DNA of 64,000 nt. Source: JAUIAI01 sp041396685 (lineage in GTDB: Bacteria > Pseudomonadota > Gammaproteobacteria > Burkholderiales > Burkholderiaceae_E). The notes beneath the pieces are model-generated. The model worked only from the letters and a program-made list of their open reading frames with translations, was not told the origin of the DNA and did not search any database. Made by a program: the position numbers and the translations under genes. The stretch is from NCBI GenBank assembly GCA_041396685.1, contig JAWKYD010000013.1:62001-126000 (forward strand). Reading direction: 5' to 3'. Below, piece after piece: positions 44,017-52,859 of the stretch (its first letter is position 1; every line of letters starts with the position of its first letter).

Positions 44017-45267
44017 ATGAAAACGAAGACCACCATCGGGCTGCTGCTGGCGGGCCTGCTGGCCGTCCCCGCCCTGGCCACCGCCGCACCCGAGTGCGGT
44101 GCCAACACCGGCAAGCCGGCCGCCGGCAAACCGATCAAGATCGGCGGCATCCACGGCAATGCCGCGCCCGGAGACTTCTCCTCGGCGACGGACGCGGCCG
44201 CGGCCTACTTCAAATGCGTGAACGCCAATGGCGGCGTGCACGGCCGGCCGATCCAGTACATGGTCGAGAACGACCAGTGGAACCCCGAACTGGCCGCCCA
44301 GGCAGCCGCGAAACTGGTCAAGGATCAGGGCGTGGTCGCCGTCGTCGGCAATGGTTCGTTCGTCGAGATGAGCGTCAACGCGCCGTTCTATCGTGACAAC
44401 AACATCATGGCCATGGCTGCCGCCTGCGCCGTATCCGAGTGTTTCGAGAGCTCGAACATCGTCTCGACCAACCAGGGCCCGCTGCCGTCGTCGATCGGCG
44501 CGGCGATGTATGCCGTCGACAAGCTCGGCGCCAAGAACGTGTCGTGCATCGGTCTGGCCATTCCGTCGGTGGGCAACTGGTCGTGCGGCGCGGTCGAGAA
44601 CTACATGAAGTCCAAGGGCCTTGCCGGCTCTTCCGTGCTGCTCAACCCGGCCGCGCCCGACGTCAATTCGGGGCTGCTGGAGGCGGTCGCGTCCGGCGCG
44701 GATTCGATTCTGGTCAACCTGCCTGCAGGCCTGGCGATCGCCTTCCTCGGCGTGGCCCAGGAACAAGGCCTGCGCGACAACTACAGCTGGACCTCGTCGA
44801 CGCCGCTCTACGACGCCTCGGTGCCCAAGGCCTTGGGTGACTACTGGAACGGCAAGATCTACGTCAGTGCCGAGCTGACCACGCTCGACGGCAAAGGCAA
44901 GGACAACCAGAACTGGCTCGCGGTCATGAAGGCCTACGCCAATGCCGACGATCCGCGCGACACCTTCAGCCAGTCGGGCTATCTGTCGGCAAAGTTCTTC
45001 GTCGAGACGCTGATGGCGATGCCCGCCGCCAAGCTCGACGACCGCGCCGCGGTCACCGACGCGATCAAGGCGATCAAGGGCAAGAAGTCCGACCTGATGT
45101 GCGGCCCCTACTATGTCGGTCAGGCCGATCGCCACATGCCGAACCACGCGGGCATCATGGTGGTCGTGCAAGACGGTGGTTTCAAGGTCGTGCGGGACTG
45201 CTTCGAATACGAAGGCCCTTACTTCGCGCCGATCATCGAAACCGAGAAAAAGCTGGGTCTGCGCTGA
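44017..45267 (+). CDS. livK: Branched-chain-amino-acid-type ABC substrate-binding protein
   Basis: 416 residues with a typical signal peptide (KTTIGLLLAGLLAVPALATAA) and periplasmic-binding type I fold (KIGGIHGNAAPGDFS, VKDQGVVAVVGNGSF, VVRDCFEYEGPYF). AAGGAGGAG precedes the ATG. Members bind amino acids, amides or aromatic acids; catabolic context favours an aromatic or alcohol-derived acid here. It begins 26 bases after the GMC gene and is followed by a strong hairpin and the permease and ATPase genes. Confidence 0.9.
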   Translation: MKTKTTIGLLLAGLLAVPALATAAPECGANTGKPAAGKPIKIGGIHGNAAPGDFSSATDAAAAYFKCVNANGGVHGRPIQYMVENDQWNPELAAQAAAKLVKDQGVVAVVGNGSFVEMSVNAPFYRDNNIMAMAAACAVSECFESSNIVSTNQGPLPSSIGAAMYAVDKLGAKNVSCIGLAIPSVGNWSCGAVENYMKSKGLAGSSVLLNPAAPDVNSGLLEAVASGADSILVNLPAGLAIAFLGVAQEQGLRDNYSWTSSTPLYDASVPKALGDYWNGKIYVSAELTTLDGKGKDNQNWLAVMKAYANADDPRDTFSQSGYLSAKFFVETLMAMPAAKLDDRAAVTDAIKAIKGKKSDLMCGPYYVGQADRHMPNHAGIMVVVQDGGFKVVRDCFEYEGPYFAPIIETEKKLGLR

Positions 45268-45274
45268 AGCCCGC

Positions 45275-45303
45275 GCGGGCCGCACGCCGTGGCGGCGGCC
45301 CGC
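45275..45303 (+). other. Intergenic hairpin between livK and livH
   Basis: A perfect 9-base-pair stem (GCGGGCCGC with GCGGCCCGC) with an 11-base loop begins 8 bases after the livK stop. There is no U-run, so it is more likely an mRNA-stabilising or attenuating structure that raises binding-protein over permease expression. Confidence 0.5.
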
Positions 45304-45328
45304 TCAACCCCATGACACGCAACGAAAC

Positions 45329-46279
45329 GTGAGACGGCTGCTTCCCTATCTCGGCTTCATCGCCCTGGCAGGCTTCGCCTACGGGCTGCTGGCCGCCGGC
45401 AAGCCGGCCAAGGTAGCCGGGCTGTTTCTCGTCTCGGGGCTGGCCGTGGGCTCGCTCTATGCGCTGGGCGGCATCGGGATGGTGGTCCTCTACCGCGCCA
45501 CGGGCGTGCTCAATTTCGCCTCCGGCGCGATCGGCGCCCTGGGCGTGATGCTGGCCTGGCAGCTGCAGCAATGGGGCTGGCCGCAGGCGCTGACCTGGTT
45601 CGTCGCGATCGCCGTTGCCACGCTCTGCTCACTCGCCTATGGACGCCTGATCGCGCCCGGGCTGGCCTGGCGTGATCCGGTCGTCAAGGCCGTGGCGACA
45701 CTTGGCTTCGCATTGATCGTCCTGGGCGTGACCGCCTTCGCCTGGGAGGACGACGTCCGCAAGTTCTCGCTGCCCACCGACGCCGCGGCGGTCACCGTGC
45801 TCGGCCTGCGCCTCACGGTGACGCGACTGATCGTGATCTTCGCGGCATTCGCGATCGTGGCGGCCATCTGGCTGTTCCTCGGGCGCACCCGCATCGGCCT
45901 GCAGATGCGGGCACTGGCCAACGACCGCGACCTGTCGGCGATGATCGGGGTGGGCATCCTGCGCGTCGAGACCATCGCCTGGGCGATCGCCGGCGTGATC
46001 GCCGGCTTCACCGGGCTGATGTTCGGCGATCTGGTGCGCCTTGAGCCATTCGTGATCACCTTCATGGTCATTCCGTCGATCGCCGCGGCGATCTGTGGCC
46101 GGTTGGAGAATCTCGGGCTCGTGCTGGTCGGCGGGCTCACGATGGGCGCCGTCGAATCGCTGCTGACGCTCTCTCCGAGCCTGAAATCCGTACGCCCGGT
46201 CGCCCCGTTCGTCATCGCCGCGCTCGTACTGCTCATCATGCAGCGCAGCAACCGGCTGCTGTTCGCAAAGGACGATTGA
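45329..46279 (+). CDS. livH: Branched-chain-type ABC permease LivH
   Basis: 316-residue inner-membrane permease with about eight to nine hydrophobic helices. LivH blocks YRATGVLNFASGAIGALG and TRIGLQMRALANDRDLSAMIGV (the ATPase-contacting loop) are present. The GTG at 45329 is the likely start; no Shine-Dalgarno sequence is clear, and an ATG-headed frame preceding it ends at once. The stop overlaps livM. Confidence 0.88.
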   Translation: MRRLLPYLGFIALAGFAYGLLAAGKPAKVAGLFLVSGLAVGSLYALGGIGMVVLYRATGVLNFASGAIGALGVMLAWQLQQWGWPQALTWFVAIAVATLCSLAYGRLIAPGLAWRDPVVKAVATLGFALIVLGVTAFAWEDDVRKFSLPTDAAAVTVLGLRLTVTRLIVIFAAFAIVAAIWLFLGRTRIGLQMRALANDRDLSAMIGVGILRVETIAWAIAGVIAGFTGLMFGDLVRLEPFVITFMVIPSIAAAICGRLENLGLVLVGGLTMGAVESLLTLSPSLKSVRPVAPFVIAALVLLIMQRSNRLLFAKDD

Positions 46280-47247
46280 TGACGGCCATTCCTCGCTCCG
46301 CATGGGCCGGTGCACTGTTCTTCCTCGTCGCTGCGGTGGCCCTGCCCGCCGTTGCCGGCGGTCAGTGGGTCAAGATACTCACCTCCACCAGTTGCTTCGT
46401 GATCGCCGCCAGCGGGGTCGCTTTCATGTATGCGCGGCTGGGCATGGTGTCGCTGGGCCAGGTCGCACTGATGGGCGTCGGTGGCTGGGTCATGCTGCGC
46501 ATGAATCATGCGTTCGCCCTGCCCTTCGAAATCAATCTCGCCGTCGCTGGAGCGGTGACGCTGGTCTTCGGCTGGCTGCTCGCGCTGCCCGCGCTGCGCA
46601 TGCGCGGGCTCTATCTGGCGTTGATCACGCTGATGGCGGCCGGCGGCCTCGAAGTGGTCTTCTCCACCTTCCGCTTTCCGAACGGCGGCGAAGGCTTCTG
46701 GGGGGTGATGCCATCGGTGGCGGCGCCGTTCCGCCGGCCCACGCTCGCGCAATCCGACGCCGCCTACCTGCGCTACGTCATCGTCGTCACGATGCTCGGC
46801 TTCGTGCTGATCGAACTGCACCGGCGCCTTGCTCCCGGCCGGGCCTGGGCGCTGATACGGCGCGGCGAGGCCGCCGCGCTCGCCTCGGGCGTGAACGTCG
46901 TCTATTACAAGGCCTGGGCCTTCGGCCTGTCGGGCTTTCTCGCCGGTATCGGCGGCGGGCTGCTGGCCGGCGGACTCGGCCTGCTCGATCCGGCCACTTT
47001 TCGTGCGTCGGAATCGATCATGCTGTTCGCACTCGCGGTCGTCGGGGGCGCCCGTTTCTGGCTCGGCGCGGTCCTGGCCGGCGTGCTCTACCGAGTCCTG
47101 CCGGCCCTGTTCAACGACTGGGGACTCGATGCCGATCTCGCGCTGGTCGTGTTCGGTGCGGCGCTCCTGCATGCGATCATCACCGCGCCTGACGGGCTGT
47201 CGGGCCAGATCCTGAGCCTGTTCTCCAAGCGACCGGAAAGGACATGA
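46279..47247 (+). CDS. livM: Branched-chain-type ABC permease LivM
   Basis: 322-residue second permease subunit with eight or more hydrophobic helices. LivM features are MVSLGQVALMGVGGWVM, LPALRMRGLYLALITLM and the cytoplasmic loop RRGEAAALASGVNVVYYKAWAFGLSGFLAG. ATG 46279 overlaps the livH stop; the stop overlaps livG. It forms the channel with LivH. Confidence 0.9.
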   Translation: MTAIPRSAWAGALFFLVAAVALPAVAGGQWVKILTSTSCFVIAASGVAFMYARLGMVSLGQVALMGVGGWVMLRMNHAFALPFEINLAVAGAVTLVFGWLLALPALRMRGLYLALITLMAAGGLEVVFSTFRFPNGGEGFWGVMPSVAAPFRRPTLAQSDAAYLRYVIVVTMLGFVLIELHRRLAPGRAWALIRRGEAAALASGVNVVYYKAWAFGLSGFLAGIGGGLLAGGLGLLDPATFRASESIMLFALAVVGGARFWLGAVLAGVLYRVLPALFNDWGLDADLALVVFGAALLHAIITAPDGLSGQILSLFSKRPERT

Positions 47248-47957
47248 TCGAGCTTTCCGATCTCACGGTCACCTTCGGCGGCGTGACAGCGCTCGATGCG
47301 CTCTCGGCGAGTTTCACCGCACCGGTGAACGGCATCATCGGTCCCAACGGTGCCGGCAAGACAACGGCGATGAATGTCATTTCCGGCTTCCTCAAGTGCA
47401 CCGGACGCATTCGCGTCGGCGGCGAGGACATCGGCCGCCTGCCCGCGCACCGGCGCGCCCGCTGGGGTCTGCGACGCTCGTTCCAGCGCGAACAGATCGC
47501 CGACGACCTGACGGTGGCCGAGAACCTGCGGGTGATCCTGGATTCACTCCCGGGCAGTTCGGCGGGTAAGCGCGACGACCTCGCGCGGGCCTTGCACGCG
47601 ACCGGCCTTGCGGCGCGCGCCGACACTATCGCCGGCGAGCTGAACACCTACGAACGCCGGCTCACGGACGTCGCGCGCTGTCTGGTCGGAAAGCCCAGGA
47701 TCGTCATGTTCGACGAACCGGCCGGCGGCATGTCGCGCGACGAAACCGACCACCTTGGCAACCTGATCCTGCAGGTGCCCGAGCTGACCGGTGCAACCGT
47801 GCTGGTCATCGACCACGACGTCGAACTGATCACGCGCATCTGTCGCGACACCCTCGTGCTCGACTTCGGCAAGCGCATCGCCTTCGGCGAAACCCAGGCG
47901 GTGCTCGCCGACCCGCGCGTGAAGTCCGCCTATCTGGGCATCGAGGAGGCCGCCTGA
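47244..47957 (+). CDS. livG: ABC transporter ATPase LivG with degenerate signature motif
   Basis: 237-residue ATP-binding subunit. Walker A is intact (GPNGAGKTT), as is Walker B with its catalytic glutamate (IVMFDEPAGG) and the switch histidine (VIDHDVELI). The ABC signature, normally LSYGQQRR or LSGGQ, reads LNTYERRLTDVARCL, lacking the conserved serine-glycine pair. With the canonical LivF partner, one ATP site of the heterodimer would be non-standard. The ATG overlaps the livM stop. Confidence 0.88.
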   Translation: MIELSDLTVTFGGVTALDALSASFTAPVNGIIGPNGAGKTTAMNVISGFLKCTGRIRVGGEDIGRLPAHRRARWGLRRSFQREQIADDLTVAENLRVILDSLPGSSAGKRDDLARALHATGLAARADTIAGELNTYERRLTDVARCLVGKPRIVMFDEPAGGMSRDETDHLGNLILQVPELTGATVLVIDHDVELITRICRDTLVLDFGKRIAFGETQAVLADPRVKSAYLGIEEAA

Positions 47958-48658
47958 TGGCGCTGCGCATCGAGGCACTCACGGTTCGGCAGGGACATCG
48001 CACCGTGGTCGAAGACGCGACGCTCGCGGTCGAACCGGGCCGGGTCACCGCCGTGCTCGGCGCCAACGGCGCCGGCAAGTCCGAGCTGGTGCTGGCCGTC
48101 GGCGGCATGCTGCCCGCCGCCAGCGGCCGGGTGAGCGTCGACGACGTCGAGCTGACCGGCGCCGCACCGGATGCGATCCGCCGCGCCGGGGTCGCCATCG
48201 TGCCCGAAGGCCACCGCGTGCTCACACGCCTGAGCGTCGACGACAACCTGCGCGCGGCCGGCTCTCTGCTGCCGAAACAGGCGCTGAACGCGACGGTCGC
48301 GCAGGTCTATGCGATGTTCCCCGAACTGGCCGAGCGCAAGAACCAGCTGGCCGGCACGATGTCCGGTGGACAACAGCAGATGCTGGCCATCGGCCACGCC
48401 CTGATGTGCCGGCCCCGTTATCTGCTGATCGACGAGATGTCGCTGGGCCTGGCCCCCTTGATCGTCAGGCGTCTGGTCGGCGTGATCGCCGAACTGGTCG
48501 GCCAGGGCACCGGCGTGATCCTGGTCGAGCAGTTCACCGAGGTCGCACTCGGACTGGCCAATGAAGCCATCGTCATGCGCAACGGCAGAATTCGCTACTC
48601 CGGCCCATCGAAGCGCCTGCAAGAACAGCCCGAGTTGCTGGACCAGGCCTACTTCTGA
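47957..48658 (+). CDS. livF: ABC transporter ATPase LivF
   Basis: 233-residue ATP-binding subunit with canonical motifs: Walker A GANGAGKS, signature MSGGQQQMLAIGHAL, and Walker B LLIDEMSLGLAP typical of LivF. The ATG overlaps the livG stop by one base. Last gene of the ALDH-GMC-livKHMGF unit; followed by 209 bases before hpaR. Confidence 0.9.
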   Translation: MALRIEALTVRQGHRTVVEDATLAVEPGRVTAVLGANGAGKSELVLAVGGMLPAASGRVSVDDVELTGAAPDAIRRAGVAIVPEGHRVLTRLSVDDNLRAAGSLLPKQALNATVAQVYAMFPELAERKNQLAGTMSGGQQQMLAIGHALMCRPRYLLIDEMSLGLAPLIVRRLVGVIAELVGQGTGVILVEQFTEVALGLANEAIVMRNGRIRYSGPSKRLQEQPELLDQAYF

Positions 48659-48867
48659 ACGTCCGAAATCGGGGCAGCCCCGCGAGGGCGCCGGTCGGAT
48701 AGCGCTCGGATGCCTGGTGGATCCCGAGTCGATGTGAACCAGCGCTCTGGCCGCCCCATCGCATGCTTTCAGGCCGCTCTGGCGGTGACATTGACTATCA
48801 TGTCGGCATTCGCGGTGGCCCGCTCGAATCACCCGCCGCTCTCTCGACCCTCGTCTAAGGACACCCG
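48659..48867. promoter_or_regulatory. hpaR promoter region
   Basis: 209-base gap between livF and hpaR, the most likely place for the hpaR promoter. A small GC hairpin (CGGGG/CCCCG near 48670) could act as a weak terminator for the liv genes. I find no copy of the TTAACATGTT palindrome here, so autoregulation through that site is not supported. AAGGA lies before the hpaR ATG. Confidence 0.3.
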
Positions 48868-49329
48868 ATGAAGCCCGAGCCCGATGCCGCCAGGGCCTTC
48901 GAGCTGGCTCAGACCCGGCGCACGCTGCCCATCGCGTTGCTGCGCGCGCGCGAGGCGGTCATGGACCGCTTCCGCCCGATGCTGCGCGATATCGGCATCA
49001 CCGAACAGCAGTGGCGCGTCCTGCGCGTGCTGAACGAACTCGATCACGCCGACGCCACGCTGCTGGCCAAGCAGGCCTGCATTCTGGCACCGTCGCTGAC
49101 GCGCATCTTGCGCACGCTGACCGAACTCGGCTATGTCAGTAGTGAGCGCGCGAGCGGCGACGGCCGCCGCTTGCTGTTGTCGCTCACCGAGGCCGGCCGT
49201 AAGTTCATGAAGGACGCTTCCAAGCGAAGCGCCGAGGTCTATGCCGGCATCGAAGCCGACCTTGGCGAAACCGAAATCGACAAATTGCTCGATCAGGTCG
49301 AGCTCCTGCTCGGACGTCTCGCTCGCTGA
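48868..49329 (+). CDS. hpaR: MarR-family repressor HpaR
   Basis: 153-residue MarR-type winged-helix regulator resembling HpaR of the homoprotocatechuate operon: RTLPIALLRAREAVMDRFRPMLRDIGITEQQWRVLRVL, ACILAPSLTRILRTL as recognition helix, and the wing SGDGRRLLLSLTEAG. HpaR represses meta-cleavage genes and is released by the aromatic substrate. The natural targets here are the palindromic sites before hpaE and the ALDH gene. It precedes a fatty-acid-hydroxylase-family gene by 5 bases. Confidence 0.9.
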   Translation: MKPEPDAARAFELAQTRRTLPIALLRAREAVMDRFRPMLRDIGITEQQWRVLRVLNELDHADATLLAKQACILAPSLTRILRTLTELGYVSSERASGDGRRLLLSLTEAGRKFMKDASKRSAEVYAGIEADLGETEIDKLLDQVELLLGRLAR

Positions 49330-49334
49330 TCGCC

Positions 49335-50189
49335 ATGCTGGATGCCATCGAACACATGCCCACGGCGCTCAAGGTGCTGTGGGTCGCCTCGTGGCTGGCC
49401 GGGGCCACGCTGCTCGAGCGGCTGATTCCGCTGTCGCGTGAGCCTTACCATCGCCTGCGCCACCTGCGCGTCAACGGCGCCCTGCTCGCCAGCACCTTGG
49501 TCATCAACGGCCTGTTCGGGCTGCTGCTGGTGCGCATGGTGCCCTGGCTCGAGCAACATCGTTTCGGCCTGTTCCACCTGTTCGAGTTGCCGATCTGGTT
49601 CGAGTTGCTGCTGACGGTGCTGATCCTCGACCTGCTCGCCCAGTATGTCGTGCACTATCTGTTGCACAACGTGCCGCTGCTGTGGCGCTTCCACATGGTT
49701 CACCACAGCGATACCCACGTCGATGCCACCACCGGCACCCGCCACCATCCGGTCGACTACGCGGTGCGCGAAACCTTTTCGCTCGTGATCGTCGCCCTGC
49801 TCGGCGCACCGATCGCGTTCTACCTGCTGTACCGGCTGCTGACCGTCGTGTTCACCTATCTCACGCACGCCAACATCCGCCTGCCCGGTGCACTCGATCG
49901 TGCGCTGGCCACCGTCTTCGTGACGCCCGATGCGCACAAGTTTCACCACCACGAGAACCACCCGTGGACGGACCGCAACTACGGCAACGTGTTCTCGATC
50001 TGGGACCGGCTGTTCGGCACCTTCGTCTACGACGACACCGCGCGCATCCGCTATGGCGTCGACACCATGGTGGCCGAACGGGCCGATGCCCTCGTCTACC
50101 AGTTGCGCCAGCCGTTTTCGCACGATGCCGGCCGCGCCCGGGCCAGCCATCTCGCCGCGGCTGCGACACCCGGCGCCGGCACCGACTGA
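49335..50189 (+). CDS. Fatty acid hydroxylase / sterol desaturase family membrane protein
   Basis: 284-residue di-iron membrane oxygenase family member. Three to four hydrophobic segments and the histidine clusters HYLLHNVPLLWRFHMVHH, TRHHPVDY and HKFHHHENHP that bind the two irons. The family hydroxylates or desaturates lipids, carotenoids or sterols. It begins 5 bases after hpaR and so is co-transcribed with a regulator of aromatic catabolism, with no obvious biochemical link. Confidence 0.87.
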   Translation: MLDAIEHMPTALKVLWVASWLAGATLLERLIPLSREPYHRLRHLRVNGALLASTLVINGLFGLLLVRMVPWLEQHRFGLFHLFELPIWFELLLTVLILDLLAQYVVHYLLHNVPLLWRFHMVHHSDTHVDATTGTRHHPVDYAVRETFSLVIVALLGAPIAFYLLYRLLTVVFTYLTHANIRLPGALDRALATVFVTPDAHKFHHHENHPWTDRNYGNVFSIWDRLFGTFVYDDTARIRYGVDTMVAERADALVYQLRQPFSHDAGRARASHLAAAATPGAGTD

Positions 50190-50194
50190 TCACC

Positions 50195-51232
50195 TCAGGG
50201 GCGCGGCAGGATCCAGTCAGGCACGATGCCCGAGTCGGCGATCGCCGAAGAGGGATCGACCCCGGCAAAGAACCCGTAGCCGGTCACCAATGCGGTCGCG
50301 AAGCCTGCCGCCCGGCCGCCGAGAACATCGGTGTGCAGGCTGTCGCCAACCATTACGACCCGATCGTCACGCGTGCCGGCCGGCAGCCGCGCGCGCACCA
50401 GATCGAACACATTGCCGAAGGGTTTGCCGTAGAACACCGGTTCGATGCCCGTGACGTCTGCCAGACGATGCGCATAGTGGCCGGGCTCGCGCGAGAATCC
50501 GGTCTCGCGCGGCGCGATGATGTCCGGATTGCCGACCCGTACCTCGCGAGGTCGCTCGGCAATGGTCGCCTCGAGCAACTCCTGGCGTGCGTCGGTCCAG
50601 GTCGACGAGCCCAGCAGCAGAAAGCCATCGACGCCGGCGTACACCTTGCGATCGTCCGCGAGATAGCGGGCATTGGCCGGCAGTTCGTCGCGCCCGTATT
50701 CGGGCGCCGCCATCAGACCCCAGATTCGGCCGTCGTCGGGCAGGCTCTCGAACAGAGCCATTCGGCTCGACACCACCGAGCGCGCATCGAAGTCGAAGCC
50801 CAGGCGGCGGTACCGCTCGCGCAGCGAGGCGAACGGATAGCTGGCGGCATTGGTGACGACGATCACCGTCTTGCGGGCCGCGCGCAGCGCATCGATGCGC
50901 GCGGCCACGCCGGGGATCGCGCGCTCGCCGACGTTCAGGACGCCAAAGGCATCGAGCAGGAAGACATCGTAGCGATCGGCCAGTTCGCCCAGATGCGCGC
51001 AGTGCCCGCTGGCGGATCCGAATGACGCACTCGGCAGGCGCGAGCGCACCGCCTCGTAGGCCGCGAACGCCCACGATGCGTCCGTGACGCTGCCCGGCGC
51101 GGCGGCATCAGCCGACGCCGCGGCATCGACCGGCGCCGCGACATCGACCGGCGCCGAACCGCCGGCGATCTCGTGCGCCGCACCCTGCGAACGGGCGCCG
51201 GGCCCGCCGGCGCCACCGGCATGCGCACTCAA
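50195..51232 (-). CDS. HAD-superfamily hydrolase, TIGR01459-like, with Ala/Pro-rich N-terminal extension
   Basis: About 345 residues. The core from about residue 75 is a class II HAD protein: motif I DVFLLDAFGVLNVGE (nucleophile Asp, but second Asp replaced by Phe, as in this subfamily), motif II VTNAAS, and motif IV VMVGDSLHTDVLGG. The first roughly 60 residues are low-complexity (repeated VDVAAP-, ADAAAP-like units). The TTG at 51232 overlaps the stop of the upstream permease gene (TTGA); the extension would be shorter if a later start is used. Last gene of the phn-type transporter operon; it may dephosphorylate the imported compound. Confidence 0.75.
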   Translation of the reverse strand: MSAHAGGAGGPGARSQGAAHEIAGGSAPVDVAAPVDAAASADAAAPGSVTDASWAFAAYEAVRSRLPSASFGSASGHCAHLGELADRYDVFLLDAFGVLNVGERAIPGVAARIDALRAARKTVIVVTNAASYPFASLRERYRRLGFDFDARSVVSSRMALFESLPDDGRIWGLMAAPEYGRDELPANARYLADDRKVYAGVDGFLLLGSSTWTDARQELLEATIAERPREVRVGNPDIIAPRETGFSREPGHYAHRLADVTGIEPVFYGKPFGNVFDLVRARLPAGTRDDRVVMVGDSLHTDVLGGRAAGFATALVTGYGFFAGVDPSSAIADSGIVPDWILPRP

Positions 51233-52044
51233 ATGATCGCTCCGCGCACGCGCGCCGACACCCATTCGCTGACGATCACGGCCAGCAGGATGACCAGCAG
51301 GATCAGGGTCACCTGCGGCCAGGCGAGCACGTTCAGCGACGACTGCAGTTCCAGACCGATGCCACCCGCACCCACCAGACCGAGCACCGTGGACTCGCGG
51401 ATGTTGATGTCCCAGCGGAACACCGTGACGCCGGCGAACGTGGGCATGATCTGCGGCACGATGCCCACCAACATGACCTGCCAGCGGCTGGCGCCGGTGG
51501 CCGTGACCGCCTCCACCTGACGGTGATCGATCTCCTCGATCGCCTCGTAGAGCAGCTTGCCGCAAAAGCCGATCGAGCGCAGTGCGATGGCCAGCAGTCC
51601 GGCCAGCACGCCCGGCCCGATGATCGCGACCAGCAGAAGCGCCCAGATCAGTGAGTTGATCGAGCGCGACGCGACGATGACGAGCAGCGCCAGCGGGCGC
51701 ACGAACAACACGCTGGGCGTGGTGTTGCGCGCGGCCAGGAAGGCGATCGGCACTGCCAGCACCAAGGCCAGCAAGGTGCCGAGTGTGGCGATGTTCAAGG
51801 TGTCCCAGAGTGGCTTCCAGAGCGTGGACAGATAGGTCCAGCGAGGCGGAAAAGCGCGCGAGCCGATGTCCGCGGCGATGCGCGGCGCATCTTCGACGAA
51901 GAACCAGGTGGTGGCGTCCGAGATGCGTTGCCAGCAGACGACGAACACGGCCACGCCGAGCAGCCAGCCAAACCAGCGCAGCAGCACCTCACCCCGGGTA
52001 CGCCGGCGCCAGACCGGACCCCTCGCGGTGTCGGTCACAGGCAT
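51229..52044 (-). CDS. phnE: Phosphonate-type ABC permease PhnE (second copy)
   Basis: 271-residue inner-membrane permease with about six helices and the binding-protein-dependent transport loop (QVEAVTATGASRWQVMLVGIVPQIMP). The ending DINIRESTVLGLVGAGGIGLELQ is characteristic of PhnE. It shares architecture with the neighbouring copy and overlaps it by one base. The two PhnE proteins probably form a heterodimeric channel. Confidence 0.88.
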   Translation of the reverse strand: MPVTDTARGPVWRRRTRGEVLLRWFGWLLGVAVFVVCWQRISDATTWFFVEDAPRIAADIGSRAFPPRWTYLSTLWKPLWDTLNIATLGTLLALVLAVPIAFLAARNTTPSVLFVRPLALLVIVASRSINSLIWALLLVAIIGPGVLAGLLAIALRSIGFCGKLLYEAIEEIDHRQVEAVTATGASRWQVMLVGIVPQIMPTFAGVTVFRWDINIRESTVLGLVGAGGIGLELQSSLNVLAWPQVTLILLVILLAVIVSEWVSARVRGAII

Positions 52045-52859
52045 TACTGCACCCTCGCGCGGATCAGCCCGGACAGATACTCGAGCAGCATCACGGTGAC
52101 GATGATGATCAGGAGGATCGCGGCGGCGGTATCGAACTCGTAGCGATCGAAGGCCGTGTTCAGCGTGGCGCCGATGCCGCCGGCACCGACCAGCCCGAGC
52201 ACCGCCGATTCACGGAAGTTGATGTCCAGGCGGTACATCGACAGGCCCACCAGCCGCGGCATCACCTGCGGCTGCACGCTGTAGTCGATCCATTGCAGCC
52301 ACGATGCGCCGGTCGCGCGAACGGCCTCGGCCTGGGAGCGATCCATGGCCTCGATGTCTTCGGCCAGCAGCTTGGAGACGAAGCCGATGGATGCGAACGA
52401 CAAGGTCAGAAAACCGGCCAGGGGCCCGAAGCCGAAGATCGCCACGAACAAGATCGCGACGATGATCTCGTTGAGCGCTCTGGACAACGCGACGATCGCC
52501 CGGCAGAACAGATAGACCGGCAGGGGCGCGATGTTGCGTGCCGCGCCCAGGCCGATGGGAATCGAGATCAGCACGCCCACCACCGTGGACGTGACCGTGA
52601 TGATCACGCTCTCGAGGATGCCTTCGCGGATGTCGGTCGCGCGGGACACGAAGTCGGGTGTGAAGAACGAGGCCACGAATGCCCAGCCGCGCGCCAGCCC
52701 CTCGGCCACCCGTGACCAGTTGACCTCGATGGACCCGATCGCCAGCACCAGATAAACCACGGCGACGATCCCCAGCCCCCAGCGCAAGGCGGGATTGGCG
52801 ATCAGCGGCGGCTTGCGCCAGCGCCGGCCAAGGCGCGACTCCAGCGTGGCGGTCGTCAT
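52044..52859 (-). CDS. phnE: Phosphonate-type ABC permease PhnE (first copy)
   Basis: 271 residues, same length as its neighbour, with about six helices. Conserved loop QAEAVRATGASWLQWIDYSVQPQVMP and ending DINFRESAVLGLVGAGGIGATLN. The ATG overlaps the phnC stop. Divergence between the two copies indicates an old duplication as usual for phnE1-phnE2. Confidence 0.88.
   Translation of the reverse strand: MTTATLESRLGRRWRKPPLIANPALRWGLGIVAVVYLVLAIGSIEVNWSRVAEGLARGWAFVASFFTPDFVSRATDIREGILESVIITVTSTVVGVLISIPIGLGAARNIAPLPVYLFCRAIVALSRALNEIIVAILFVAIFGFGPLAGFLTLSFASIGFVSKLLAEDIEAMDRSQAEAVRATGASWLQWIDYSVQPQVMPRLVGLSMYRLDINFRESAVLGLVGAGGIGATLNTAFDRYEFDTAAAILLIIIVTVMLLEYLSGLIRARVQ

Noticed and set aside
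42125..45285. Long minus-strand open frames opposite the ALDH, GMC and livK genes
   Set aside because: The plus strand there encodes proteins with clear family motifs and ribosome-binding sites; the antisense translations show no recognisable domain.
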